A DNA stretch of 43,939 nucleotides from Streptomyces sp. CBMA156 (GCF_014596515.1 NZ_MSJQ01000363.1:1-43939), one strand, 5' to 3'; shown: positions 1-8,444, counted from the stretch's first letter. Translations and numbers: made by a program. The notes: generated by a model not told the origin, from the letters alone.

Positions 1-306
1 GCCCGGACGGACGCCCCCCGGCCCCGGCCCGGGGTGTACGCCCAGGGGCCGCGCCAGGAGCGGGCGCCGCCGTCCGGCCACTACGACCCCCGCCACACCC
101 GCGGTCCTCCCGCCACCCGGTCCAGCTGACGTCTCACCGCGCCCGCCGACCCGGGTGCCGCGGCCTGTCCGCGGCCCGGACGGGGAGGACTCCGGCCACC
201 GTGCCCGGAGCGTTCCCGGCGGCGCGCCGTCCCCTCGCGTCCGCCCGTCCCGGGTGCGGCGTCCCCCGCGGACGCCCGGCTCCCGCGGACCGCCCGTGGA
301 GTACCC
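1..306. other. Upstream region with no gene seen
   Basis: No reading frame with convincing protein character was found in these very GC-rich bases. The stretch probably holds the promoter and leader of the downstream secDF gene. I could not identify a convincing -35/-10 pair. The only clear signal is the GGAG ribosome-binding site just before the ATG at 307. Confidence 0.5.
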
Positions 307-2631
307 ATGCCTACTCGCCGTGCCACGTTCTGGCGCGCGCTCGTCGCGCTCGCCGTCGTCGGTGTCTCGCTCTACGTCGCCCTGACCACCCCGCCCCGCC
401 TCGGCCTCGACCTGCGCGGCGGCACCCGGATCGTCCTGGAGACCCAGGACTCGCCCACCGTCCGCGCCGACGCGGACGCCACCGACCGGGCGCTGGAGGT
501 GCTGCGCCGCCGGGTCGACGGCCTCGGCGTCGCCGAACCCTCGCTCGCCCGCTCCGGGGAGCAGCGCATCGTCGTCGAACTCCCCGGCGTCCAGGACCCC
601 CGCGAGGCCGCCGGGGTCATCGGCCGCACCGCCCAGCTCACCTTCCACCCCGTCACCGCGGCCGCCGACGGCCCGGCCGGACCCCCCGCGGCGGACGGCT
701 CCCGGGTCCTCGCCGACCCTGGCCTGCCCGGCGGCCACCTGCGGCTGGGCCCGCCGGCGCTGACCGGCGACGGCGTCAAGGACGCCTCGGCCGTCCTCGA
801 CACCCGGATGGGCCTCGGCTGGAGCATCGACCTCTCCTTCCGCGGCTCGGCCGGCGACGCCTGGGCCCGGCTCACCGGGGAGGCGGCGTGCGCCGCCCCT
901 GCCGACCCCGCCCGCCGGGTCGCCATCGTGCTCGACGACCGCGTCCTGTCCGCCCCCGGAGTCCAGGACAGCGTGCCCTGCGGGCAGGGGATCACCGGCG
1001 GTTCGACGCAGATCACCGGCGGCTTCTCCGCCGACGAGGCCCGCGACCTCGCGGCCCTGGTGAAGGGCGGTGCCCTGCCCGTCCCGGTGACGGTGATCGA
1101 GCAGAGCACCGTCGGCCCCACCCTCGGCGCCGAGGCCATCCGGGCCAGCGCCCTGGCCGCGGTCATCGGCCTGCTCTGCACCGGGGCCTTCATCATCGCG
1201 GTGTACCGCCTGCTCGGGGTGCTGGCCACCGTCGCGCTCGCCCTCTACGGACTGATCTCGTACGCCGCCGTGGTCTCGCTCGGCGCGACGCTCACCCTGC
1301 CCGGACTGGCCGGCTTCGTGCTCGCCATCGGCATGGCGGTGGACGCCAACGTGCTCGTCTTCGAACGGGCCAGGGAGGAGTACACCGCGCCCCGGGCGGC
1401 CGGCCCCGGCAGGGAGCGCGACCTGCGGCGCCCGCTCCGTGTCGGGTTCGCGAAGGCATGGAGCGCGGTGGCCGACTCCAACGTGACGACGCTGCTCGCC
1501 GCCGGACTGCTCTTCGTGTTCGCCACCGGCCCGGTCAAGGGCTTCGGGGTGACGCTCTCGATCGGCGTGCTGGCCTCGATGTTCTCGGCCATGCTGATCA
1601 CCCGGCTGCTCGCCGAGTGGGCGGTGCGACGGCCGGCCGTCGCCCGGCGGCCCACCCTGACCGGCATGGCCACCGTCGGCCGGCTCCGGACCCGGCTGAC
1701 CCGGCGGCCGCCCCGGCTGATGCGCCACCGGCGGCGCTGGCTGGGCGCCGGCGCAGGGCTGCTGCTGCTCGCCCTGGCCGGGATCGGCGGGCGCGGCCTG
1801 GACTTCGGCGTCGAGTTCACCGGCGGCCGGGTGGCTCAGTACACCGCCGCACAGCGGGTCGACGCGGACGCCGCCCGCGCGGCGGTGGTCGACGCCGGGT
1901 TCCCACAGGCCGTGGTGCAGACGACCGGCGACACCGGCGTGTCCGTCCGCACCAAGGAGACCGGCGACGACCAGCAGCAGCGCATCCGGGAGGCACTCAC
2001 CGACGTCACCGGCGAGCTGTCCGTGGAGCGCGACGAGCTGATCGGGCCGAGCCTCGGCAGCGAGCTGCGGGGCTACGCGCTGGCCGCGCTCGGGCTCGCG
2101 GTCGCCGCCCAGCTGCTCTACCTCACGGTCCGCTTCCGGTGGACCTTCGCGGCCGCGGCGGTGATCGCGATGACACAGGACCTGCTGCTCGTCCTCGGCC
2201 TCTTCGCCTGGCTGGGCAAGCCGGTGGACAGCGTCTTCCTGGCCGCGCTGCTCACCATCCTCGGGTACTCGGTCAACGACACGGTGGTGGTCCTGGACCG
2301 GCTGCGCGAGCTGCGCCGGACCGGGACGAAGGCGAGCTGGGCGGACCTCGCGGACCGCGCCGTGGCACAGACCCTGCCCCGGACGGTGAACACCGGCATG
2401 GGGGCGCTGTTCGTCCTGGTCGCCCTGGCGGTCCTCGGCGGCGACTCGCTCGCCGACTTCTCGGTGGCGCTGCTGGCCGGGGTCCTGGTGGGCACGACGT
2501 CGACGGTGTTCACCGCGATGCCGGTGGTCGTGCTGCTCCAGGGCCGGTTCCCGGACCGGCCGCGGGAGGCCCGGGCGCCGCATGCCACGGGCGCGGCACG
2601 GCCGCGCGACCACAACGGGGCGGTGGTCTGA
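307..2631 (+). CDS. secDF: Fused protein translocase subunit SecDF
   Basis: This is a 774-residue fusion of SecD and SecF, the membrane partner of SecYEG that uses the proton gradient to pull exported proteins across the membrane. Visible marks are an N-terminal membrane segment (about 9-27), the SecD D1 motif LGLDLRGGTRIVLE near 32-45, a periplasmic P1 region, and the GPTLGAEAIRAS motif that opens the SecD membrane bundle. The SecF half starts with DFGVEFTGG and continues with GPSLGSEL and the helix motif TILGYSVNDTVVVLDRLRE. The length fits fused SecDF proteins. Streptomycetes usually also carry separate secD and secF genes near the ruv locus, so this is probably an extra copy; that is inference. 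The ATG at 307 follows GGAG at good spacing. No partner gene lies beside it. Confidence 0.95.
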   Translation: MPTRRATFWRALVALAVVGVSLYVALTTPPRLGLDLRGGTRIVLETQDSPTVRADADATDRALEVLRRRVDGLGVAEPSLARSGEQRIVVELPGVQDPREAAGVIGRTAQLTFHPVTAAADGPAGPPAADGSRVLADPGLPGGHLRLGPPALTGDGVKDASAVLDTRMGLGWSIDLSFRGSAGDAWARLTGEAACAAPADPARRVAIVLDDRVLSAPGVQDSVPCGQGITGGSTQITGGFSADEARDLAALVKGGALPVPVTVIEQSTVGPTLGAEAIRASALAAVIGLLCTGAFIIAVYRLLGVLATVALALYGLISYAAVVSLGATLTLPGLAGFVLAIGMAVDANVLVFERAREEYTAPRAAGPGRERDLRRPLRVGFAKAWSAVADSNVTTLLAAGLLFVFATGPVKGFGVTLSIGVLASMFSAMLITRLLAEWAVRRPAVARRPTLTGMATVGRLRTRLTRRPPRLMRHRRRWLGAGAGLLLLALAGIGGRGLDFGVEFTGGRVAQYTAAQRVDADAARAAVVDAGFPQAVVQTTGDTGVSVRTKETGDDQQQRIREALTDVTGELSVERDELIGPSLGSELRGYALAALGLAVAAQLLYLTVRFRWTFAAAAVIAMTQDLLLVLGLFAWLGKPVDSVFLAALLTILGYSVNDTVVVLDRLRELRRTGTKASWADLADRAVAQTLPRTVNTGMGALFVLVALAVLGGDSLADFSVALLAGVLVGTTSTVFTAMPVVVLLQGRFPDRPREARAPHATGAARPRDHNGAVV

Positions 2632-3133
2632 GCGCCGCTCGCTCCGCTCCCGGAGCCCGGCCGGGGAGCGGTGCCCCGGCCGGCCCAGGTCGCGCGGGAC
2701 GGGCGGTCGGTGCCTGTGCGCGGTGCGCCTCGGCCCGCCGCTGATCGCCGCGGACCTCCTCGGAGCACCCTGAGGAGCCGTTCCCGGTAGGCCAGGGGAC
2801 AAGGGAAGGTGAAGCGTGGACCCCCTGGTCGACCGGCCAGGGGGTCCCTGCCGTCGGCGAGCGATCCCCCAGGGGGTCCACATCGTGGGGGCAGGTGGGG
2901 GCGGGCGCTCTCCAGGCCCAGCACGGCGTGCACCCGGCCGATCGCCGGTCGGAGGGGCCCCCCTTCAGCAGTGCGCTGAGGGGTAGAAGCGGGCTCCGGC
3001 CAGCGGCACCGTTTGCTGTCTGGACGGGTTCGGTGACCTTCTGCTCGACGTCAGCCTCCAGACCGGCTCCCCCCACCGACGCCTGGGCGGCCCGCGGACA
3101 CGGCAGTCCTACGGAGGCTGCCCGGGAACATGC
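2632..3133. other. Non-coding gap with nested inverted repeats
   Basis: No believable gene was found in about 500 bases. The main content is an inverted repeat with arms at 2818-2828 and 2837-2847 (GGACCCCCTGG and CCAGGGGGTCC). A further copy of the right arm, AGGGGGTCCA, lies at 2871-2880 and can pair with 2817-2826 instead. The first hairpin may act as the terminator of secDF, although it starts nearly 190 bases after the stop codon and has no T-run. Confidence 0.5.
2818..2847. terminator. Hairpin, possible secDF terminator
   Basis: A perfect 11-bp stem (GGACCCCCTGG / CCAGGGGGTCC) with an 8-base loop. No U-tract follows, as is common for actinobacterial terminators. A second copy of the right arm 24 bases further on could compete for pairing. 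Confidence 0.4.
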
Positions 3134-3145
3134 TTGAATCGCCGG

Positions 3146-3388
3146 GTGATCGACTGGTCGACTCTCCACGACGCCTACGGCGCGGCACATGGGAGGAGAT
3201 CAACTTCCGGACTGTCGCCCGCGCGGCGGGCGTCAGTGGCGACCGGGGAGGCCCTCGGCGGCGCCTACTTCTCGTGCCCGGACGGCCTCATCGTCCGCGA
3301 CGCCGGCATCAGCAAGATGACCCAGGTCCTCGTCGGCCTGGTCGAGGCCGACGATTTCACGCACATCCTTCAACGCATCGACGAATGA
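3146..3388 (+). pseudogene. Chimeric gene fragment (remnant)
   Basis: A short frame opening at GTG 3146 with VIDWSTLHDAYGAA, which resembles the start of a common streptomycete hypothetical protein (HEAT-repeat type). It then passes through arginine- and serine-rich sequence without protein character. It ends in a different-looking, protein-like tail with the segments YFSCPDGLIVRDAGIS and GLVEADDFTHILQRIDE. The simplest reading is two gene ends joined by a deletion. It faces the DUF4265 fragment, which overlaps its last bases on the other strand. I do not assign a function. An expressed small protein cannot be excluded, but no good ribosome-binding site is seen. Confidence 0.4.
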
Positions 3389-3594
3389 CCGCAGCCCCCG
3401 GTCCACGACGAGCTGATGGCGAGCCGCACCGTCCCATCGCCGAGGTCGACTGCCCGCAGGCTCTCGACACTCGCCGGCGGCCAGCCGTCCTCGTCCACGT
3501 TGATCCGGAAGTGGACCTTCACATGGTCGCCGCTGATGTTCGTCACCGCGCCATCATCCAGCCCGAGACGACGACATCTCCACCTGTCGCCCAC
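3370..3594 (-). pseudogene. DUF4265 family protein, truncated fragment
   Basis: The minus-strand frame reads VKVHFRINVDEDGWPPASVESL followed closely by AVDLGDGTVRL, which matches the opening of actinobacterial DUF4265 proteins (small, uncharacterised, about 130-160 residues, often near toxin or immunity genes). Only about 45 residues of the family are present. After DGTVRL the sequence turns into unrelated SSWTGGCGHSSMR and stops, so the second half is lost. The leading residues also do not look native. I treat it as a decayed gene. The frame and the family resemblance are seen; the family name is from memory of these motifs. Confidence 0.5.
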
Positions 3595-3660
3595 CCCCGG
3601 CTGGCACTGAAGACAGCATGATCAACAACACGTCCGGACTGGAGAGCGAACCGAGGGCGC

Positions 3661-4248
3661 TCAGGTGAACTCCGGCCGACACCCCTGTCCCGTTCGGTAC
3701 CGCCGGCGGGGAGCCTCGTCATCCGGGGTGTCAGGGCTGGCGAAGTGGAAGGGGACCGACAGGTGCCCGGCCAGGGTCCGGCCCGCGCGTTCGGCGGCGG
3801 CGGCGCACACGAGCTGTCCGCCGCGAGCCACTCCCCCGTCGTCCAGGTAGCGCCTGGCCGTGGTGGAGTGGATGGTGGCCAACGGACGCTCCTGCTCCGG
3901 GTCCTCGGTGATCGCCAGCAGGACCGTGAACCAGTCGTGGACGGTGTCGCCGTCCCAGACCGCCTCGATCGCCACGACGCGGCCGGGGCAGCCGGCGACC
4001 CGAAATGCCAGGGACTCCAGGTCGAGGGGGCTGTCCGGGCTTCGGGCGATGCGGTCGCCGTGGTGGGTGTAGCGGTCGTTGACGATGTCCTCGGCGATGC
4101 GGATGCCGATGCCGGAGGGGACGCGGCCGACATCGACGATGGTCCGCAGCGCGCGGAAGAGGGAGTCCTGGAGGACGTAGCCGTCGATCTCGTCGCGGAT
4201 CCCCGCAGGCAGGCTCTCCCACCATGCGGCCCGCGCCGCTTCGTCCAT
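3661..4248 (-). CDS. Hypothetical protein (195 aa)
   Basis: A soluble protein of about 195 residues with no signal peptide, no membrane segment and no motif I recognise. The first half is helical (MDEAARAAWWESLPAGIRDE, then DSLFRALRTIVDVG). A middle beta-rich part contains VVAIEAVWDGDTVHDWFTVLL, and the tail is charged. Codon use is typical for the region. The start is uncertain: ATG 4248 is used here, and an in-frame GTG at 4254 lies behind a GGGGG run at better spacing. It is transcribed in the same direction as the barstar gene 270 bases upstream, so it could belong to the same toxin/immunity-type cluster. That link rests on position only. Confidence 0.65.
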   Translation of the reverse strand: MDEAARAAWWESLPAGIRDEIDGYVLQDSLFRALRTIVDVGRVPSGIGIRIAEDIVNDRYTHHGDRIARSPDSPLDLESLAFRVAGCPGRVVAIEAVWDGDTVHDWFTVLLAITEDPEQERPLATIHSTTARRYLDDGGVARGGQLVCAAAAERAGRTLAGHLSVPFHFASPDTPDDEAPRRRYRTGQGCRPEFT

Positions 4249-4515
4249 CTCCACCGTGCATCCCCCGATTCGCTGCGGACCTTCCCGGCAGGGCAGTGCG
4301 CCACGGTACCCGAGGCGGTACGAACGGGCGCCGGATTTTCCTGTCCCCGCCCCCACCCCCGACGCGGGCGCGCTCCAAACCCGACGACCCCGGTGTCGGC
4401 CCCGCACGCGCGGGAATGGCTCGCCGAGGTCACCAGCCTGCTCACGCCCGGCAACAGCAGGCGCCGAGGCCCGTTCAGTCTGTTCCTCGGTCGTATTCGC
4501 TCGGGCGTCTTCGGC

Positions 4516-5763
4516 TCACCGGAGCATGACCGTGACGCCGCGCTGTTCGAGGAGTTGCACGATCTCCTCGAAGTAGGAGAGCCGGCCCTGCGGATCCTCC
4601 ACGACCTCCGCCAGTGCTCGGCGTGCGACCTCGGAATGGTGCCAGGTCAGGGTGAAGGGCGGGGCCACTCCGAATCCACCGGCCAGGCAGTCCTTGAAGG
4701 CGCTCCACCCCCGGCCGAAGTAGCGGCCGGGCCCGAGCAGGGCCTCGGCGATCGCGCAGTGCAGGCCAGGAACGTCCGTGACGAACCGGCCGTCGAGATG
4801 GTGTTCACCGCCGGAGCGATCCGGCCGGGGCGCGGGCACCCGCCAGGCACGGGTGGTGAGGTCCGACCACGCGGCCCTGCCCCGCGAGTCGTAGGGCGCC
4901 CACAGATTGGGTTCTGTCGGCGGGCCCTGGTACCACCTCTCCCAGATCGGGCGGGCTGCCGGCGTCGGCCGGTCGTCGCCACCATCGGTGAGGGTGATGT
5001 CGACGAGCGTGTCGCCGAGCACGGACGAGCGCGTTTCGGTGACGGCCAGGCCCACAGTGCGGGAGGCCATCACGGCACCATGGCGATCCAGGACCAGGAG
5101 ACAGGCCCAGTCCCGCTCCCACCGACGGGGTCGCCGCAGCGCCGCGAGCAGGGGCTCCGCAGGCTCGCAGCCGATCAGCTCCATGGGGACGGGGACCGGG
5201 TCCGCTCGCGGCTTGAACAGCCCGTCCACGGCGGAGCACCGGCCTGCACTTGCCGCAGCGACCGTCGTTCCCGCGAAGAGTTCGAAGCGCGGCGCCGCGG
5301 GCAGCTCGCAGAAGCTCTCCTCGCTCCTGACGCCGGCGCCGAGCACGATGTCGTACCGTGCCGGATCGGCCGGGTGGGATTGACGGGCCAGCACGACCGC
5401 ATCGACGAGAGTCCACCACTGCACGGGCTCCTCGTCGTCCCAGACCTCGACGCGCACGTCGCCCAGACCCCGTAGCGGGACGCCGGGCTCGGCCAAGACC
5501 TCGTTCAGGAGACCGTCGGGGCTACATCCGCGGAGGGTGAGGACCTCTCGTGGCGGCGGGACCGGGTCGACGAACAATCCTTCAACGCCCGCGCACCTCC
5601 CCCAGAGCTGTTCCACACCGTCCTGGTCCTCCTGGACCAGGAGGTACTTCACCGGAAAGCCCCAGTCCCACGTGGTGTGCTCTGCGATGTGCACCCAACC
5701 CCCGAACATGTGAGCAGCCTTCACCGCGGTGACGAACCGAAGAGTCAATCCGTGATCGTGCAC
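4516..5763 (-). CDS. Barstar-domain protein with duplicated N-terminal module
   Basis: A 415-residue protein whose last 95 residues (about 322-415) match the barstar fold. The line runs from LDGRFVTDVPGLHCAIAEAL through GPGRYFGRGWSAFKDCLAGG to the closing TLTWHHSEVA and YFEEIVQLLEQRGV segments. Barstar is the intracellular inhibitor of the RNase barnase, so an RNase-immunity or protein-inhibitor role is likely. The N-terminal part holds two related copies of a beta-rich unit, marked by RCAGVEGLFVDP (about 56) and RCSAVDGLFKP (about 175), each followed by an LxGC segment about 20 residues on. The longest frame starts at GTG 5763 and overlaps the preceding gene's stop by 19 bases. An alternative GTG at 5652 (VKYLLVQEDQDG) fits what I recall of related proteins. 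No barnase-type toxin gene is next to it. Confidence 0.8.
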   Translation of the reverse strand: MHDHGLTLRFVTAVKAAHMFGGWVHIAEHTTWDWGFPVKYLLVQEDQDGVEQLWGRCAGVEGLFVDPVPPPREVLTLRGCSPDGLLNEVLAEPGVPLRGLGDVRVEVWDDEEPVQWWTLVDAVVLARQSHPADPARYDIVLGAGVRSEESFCELPAAPRFELFAGTTVAAASAGRCSAVDGLFKPRADPVPVPMELIGCEPAEPLLAALRRPRRWERDWACLLVLDRHGAVMASRTVGLAVTETRSSVLGDTLVDITLTDGGDDRPTPAARPIWERWYQGPPTEPNLWAPYDSRGRAAWSDLTTRAWRVPAPRPDRSGGEHHLDGRFVTDVPGLHCAIAEALLGPGRYFGRGWSAFKDCLAGGFGVAPPFTLTWHHSEVARRALAEVVEDPQGRLSYFEEIVQLLEQRGVTVMLR

Positions 5764-6236
5764 ACCTGGCTGGGTTCCAGATGCAGCTCATACGCGGTGT
5801 TGCAGTCGTTGACGAGTGTGCCGACGAGCGCGCCACAGGGGCACTGGCGGTTCATGCCTGCCTGGCCGTGAAGTCCACAGCATCCGCTGCTGTGCCTCAG
5901 ATGGTCAGTGTCTTCCCGAAGGCCACGGGCGTCGTCGGGGTGCAGGACCACCGTGTTGCGAGTGCCGGCGGACACCAGGAACCCGTCGACATCGTCCGGG
6001 TCGCCGAGACAGGGGCCACCGGCGAAGACCGGGCGGGGCTCGGCACAGGGCACGAGCGGTGCACCCCACGGCTCGGGTTCCAGAGAGAAGAAGCCGAGCG
6101 GCATGGTCGCGGTGGCACGACGTGATCCGTCGGCTTTGGGGTAGCCCTGGTCTCCTGGACGCGCGGGCACCTCGGGCAGCTCAGTCAGCGGTCCGGTGAT
6201 GGCAGACCCGCAGGCCGAGCACACAAACACAGTCAC
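5745..6236 (-). CDS. Zinc-ribbon hypothetical protein
   Basis: A 163-residue protein opening with VFVCSACGSAITGPL, a CxxC knuckle. A second cysteine cluster lies near its end (SGCCGLHG, then NRQCPCGALVGT and NDC). The spacing suggests one or two structural zinc sites. The middle includes FLVSAGTRNTVVLHPDD. I know similar proteins only as uncharacterised actinobacterial proteins. Its stop codon lies inside the longest frame of the barstar gene (19-base overlap), so the two are probably co-transcribed with this gene first. The GTG start at 6236 lies in the loop of a perfect 7-bp inverted repeat (6226-6244), and no ribosome-binding site precedes it. A leaderless transcript or a repressor site over the start is possible. 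Confidence 0.75.
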   Translation of the reverse strand: MTVFVCSACGSAITGPLTELPEVPARPGDQGYPKADGSRRATATMPLGFFSLEPEPWGAPLVPCAEPRPVFAGGPCLGDPDDVDGFLVSAGTRNTVVLHPDDARGLREDTDHLRHSSGCCGLHGQAGMNRQCPCGALVGTLVNDCNTAYELHLEPSQVCTITD

Positions 6237-6244
6237 TCTGTGTT
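6226..6244. promoter_or_regulatory. Inverted repeat over the start codon
   Basis: AACACAG - 5 bases - CTGTGTT, perfect. The GTG start of the zinc-ribbon gene lies in the 5-base centre on the minus strand. It could be a repressor site or an RNA hairpin controlling initiation. It may also be chance. Confidence 0.35.
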
Positions 6245-6560
6245 CTTAGCACCCGGCCGATCGCTTACCAAACGGATTATCGAATGGGTGCGGTTCGATT
6301 CGAGGGACGGTGCTGGTCGGTTGACTGCACCAACGCGTCGATCGACTCGACTCGGTGGCGGCAGTTCTGGAGCATCCGGGCACGGTGCATCAGCGCAAAG
6401 TCGCCCTGGCTGGGTCGGCTCATCTGGAGTTCGTCTCCGGTGTGGTCCAGCTGCGCCCCGAGGACACGATGCTCGATGCGATGCCGGCGGGGCCAGCAGA
6501 GGGCACCGGGGCTTGAGGACGAAACGGTCGAGGACCGGGAACGGCTCATCCGCCGGCTCC

Positions 6561-6731
6561 ACGATCCGCGACTCCCAGGGCATCGTCCGCCTGTTCAGCG
6601 AGTTCGTCATCGACAGCCGGTACGACTGGGTGCCCGCCTGCGAGGAAGCCTTCGGCGTCTTCCCCGTGGCGATCCGCTACGGGTTGAACACCATCCCGCA
6701 CCTGCGGAATCACGAGAGCCACCAAGACTGA
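6561..6731 (+). pseudogene. Unassigned gene 3'-end fragment
   Basis: The plus frame ending at 6731 has clear protein character only over its last 57 codons, running TIRDSQGIVRLFSEFVIDSR, then YDWVPACEEAFGVFPVAIRY and GLNTIPHLRNHESHQD. Upstream in the same frame the translation is arginine- and serine-rich. This looks like the 3' end of a lost gene, with its 5' part missing or shifted out of frame. I do not recognise the family. The opposite strand from 6277 to 6480 also has a weakly protein-like stretch (GDFALMHRARMLQNCRHRVE), so more than one remnant may lie between 6237 and 6748. Confidence 0.3.
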
Positions 6732-6748
6732 CACCTCCCCAAACGACC

Positions 6749-7342
6749 TCAGCGCTGCTTGGCCTGGGCCTCCTTGGCGGACACCTCCAGCCGGTTCCAG
6801 TAATCCTGGTACCAGGCCTCGTCGCCACCATCCATGTTGCTGTTGTCCTCGCGCATACCGACCGTGCCGTCGATCAGCTCGCGGACGATGTCGGCCTGGC
6901 CGGCGTGCCGGTTCGTCTCGGCCGTCATGTGCAGCATGACCAGCTGAAGCGTCACGTCCCCGTTGTCTCCCCACCACGCGACGTGGCCCATCGCGTCGAG
7001 CGGCAGCGCCTCGATCGTCGCGTCCGCGTGCGCCCAGGCGCGGCGGTAGAGGCCGAGAACATCCTCGCGCGACTCGTCGGCGGGTGCCCACATGTCCGAG
7101 TTGGGCTCGGCGCCCTCGTCGTACCAGGGGAGGGGTTCGTCGTGCGGACAGCCGAAGGCCGGGCCGAAGTACCCGAGTTCGATGCTGGCGAGGTGTTTGA
7201 CGAGGCCGAGGAGGTTGGTGCCGGTCGGCGTCAGGGGGCGACGGATGTCGTACTCGGACAGCCCGTCCAGCTTCCAGACAACGGCCTTGCGGGCTTCCTT
7301 GAGGTACCGGTGCAGGTTGTGCTTGGGATCATTGGACTTCAT
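6749..7342 (-). CDS. DinB superfamily protein (DUF664)
   Basis: A 197-residue four-helix-bundle protein of the DinB/DUF664 type. Some members are metal-dependent thiol transferases that use mycothiol, the low-molecular-weight thiol of actinomycetes. Visible marks are the N-terminal helix with LSEYDIRRPLTPTGTNLLGL, the histidine in KHLASIELGYFG (H50), a conserved PLPWYDEG segment, and the H-x7-H pair in HMTAETNRHAGQAD (H138 and H146) expected to bind metal. Length and order of motifs fit the family. The ATG at 7342 is the natural start, although its ribosome-binding site is weak. It stands alone. The substrate cannot be read from the sequence. Confidence 0.88.
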   Translation of the reverse strand: MKSNDPKHNLHRYLKEARKAVVWKLDGLSEYDIRRPLTPTGTNLLGLVKHLASIELGYFGPAFGCPHDEPLPWYDEGAEPNSDMWAPADESREDVLGLYRRAWAHADATIEALPLDAMGHVAWWGDNGDVTLQLVMLHMTAETNRHAGQADIVRELIDGTVGMREDNSNMDGGDEAWYQDYWNRLEVSAKEAQAKQR

Positions 7343-7459
7343 GGGACCGAGTCTCGCACCGTCTGCCGACAGTCATCGCGTGAGTTCGCCGGCCGCCCAG
7401 GATGCGTCAGTCGGCGACTGGGCCGTCTGCACCGCGGACCGACCGTCCAGGGAGTCTGG

Positions 7460-7690
7460 ATGCGGCAGGCATTCGGCCGGTTCCAATACCCGACCCCACC
7501 ATCAGCGGTCTTCGGCGACGACATGGTCCGGCACTACCAGGAGTTCCTCGACCGTCGCCGGGCCCAACGGCCCGAGAGCGAGTACCGCAGGCCGACCGAG
7601 ACCGAGTGGAGCGAGTTCAACGAGCACTTCGACAAGCGGCGGGTCGAACTCGGCTCCTGCGGACGGCCCTACGGCACACCCCGCACTCAC
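7460..7690 (+). pseudogene. Site-specific tyrosine recombinase, C-terminal remnant
   Basis: The plus frame from about 7460 reads VFGDDMVRHYQEFLDRRRAQ, then a TEWSEFNEHFDKR segment and VELGSCGRPYGTP. This is the C-terminal tail of the site-specific integrase/transposase family common in streptomycetes (Tn554-type element recombinases), whose members continue GTPCxHEHACxRCPML. Here the homology stops at GTP (about 7680) and is followed by unrelated sequence. The catalytic domain is absent upstream. The fragment marks a past mobile element next to the intact acetyltransferase gene. Recognition is from recalled motifs. Confidence 0.6.
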
Positions 7691-7914
7691 GCCGGCCTCT
7701 CCCTCGGCTCAGCGCGTCGTTCCGACAGGCGGCGGCAGGCGGACCCGAAAAGGTCTGCGCCCGTCGCAGGACGTCACTATCCTGCTGGGCATGGAATGCT
7801 TCGCCTCCCGGCGCACGCGCTGCTGAGGGCTCACTCGCCGCCCACCTTCGCCGCGAGCGAGCCCGTCGATGCCTGTTCCTCCGGTTGTCGGCTCCTCAGC
7901 GAGAGGCGCATTTC

Positions 7915-8397
7915 GTGATCATCCGCAGCTTCGAGCCGCGTGACCTTCCACGGCTGACCGAGCTCACCATCGAGACCTTCGGGCCGTTCTACGAGGACTC
8001 CTTCCGACCGCTGGTCGGCGAGGTCGTCTTCACCCGGCAGCACGGCCAGTGGCGCGAGGACTACCACACTCTCCTCACCACGCTGCACACCCCGGAGCAC
8101 AACAAGCACGCCGCCGTCGCGGACCTCGACGGACAGATCGCGGGCTACGTGGGCTGGGAGATCGACCCCGCCCGCGAGCACGGAACCATCGGCATCCTCG
8201 CCGTCGACGCGCACCACCGTCGTGACCACCTGGCAACCGAGCTGTGCGAGCACGCCTTCGGCCACATGCGTGCCCACGGAGCTGTGTACGCCGAAATCGG
8301 GACCGGCGGCGACGAGTTCCACGCCCCGGCCAGAGCACTGTACGAAAGCCTCGGGTGCGTCAAGCTGCCCGTGGCCGTGTACTTCCGCGAACTGTAG
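7915..8397 (+). CDS. GNAT family N-acetyltransferase
   Basis: A 160-residue acetyl-CoA-dependent acetyltransferase. The N-terminal IIRSFEPRDLPRLTELTIET and the beta-4 strand/loop segments AGYVGWEID, IGILAVDAHHRRDHLATELC and the C-terminal ARALYESLGCVKLPVAVYF follow the GNAT order. The acetyl-CoA binding loop is unusual: the family Q/RxxGxG/A appears here as RRDHLA, lacking the usual glycine, so the activity may be altered. The GTG at 7915 sits 8 bases after GAGAGG. A strong terminator hairpin follows the stop at 8410-8444. The substrate is unknown. Confidence 0.85.
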   Translation: MIIRSFEPRDLPRLTELTIETFGPFYEDSFRPLVGEVVFTRQHGQWREDYHTLLTTLHTPEHNKHAAVADLDGQIAGYVGWEIDPAREHGTIGILAVDAHHRRDHLATELCEHAFGHMRAHGAVYAEIGTGGDEFHAPARALYESLGCVKLPVAVYFREL

Positions 8398-8409
8398 CCC
8401 CGTGACCGG

Positions 8410-8444
8410 AACGCCGGCCGTGCCCTCAGGACATGGCCGGCGTT
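8410..8444 (+). terminator. Terminator hairpin after the GNAT gene
   Basis: A perfect 10-bp stem AACGCCGGCC / GGCCGGCGTT with a 15-base loop, starting 12 bases after the acetyltransferase stop codon. Confidence 0.7.

Noticed and set aside
201..2744. An 847-residue plus-strand frame over the secDF region
   Set aside because: Arginine/proline-rich shadow of secDF in another frame; the secDF frame has clear family motifs.
6284..6310. tRNA-like GGTTCGATTC motif
   Set aside because: No acceptor, D or anticodon stems can be built around it.
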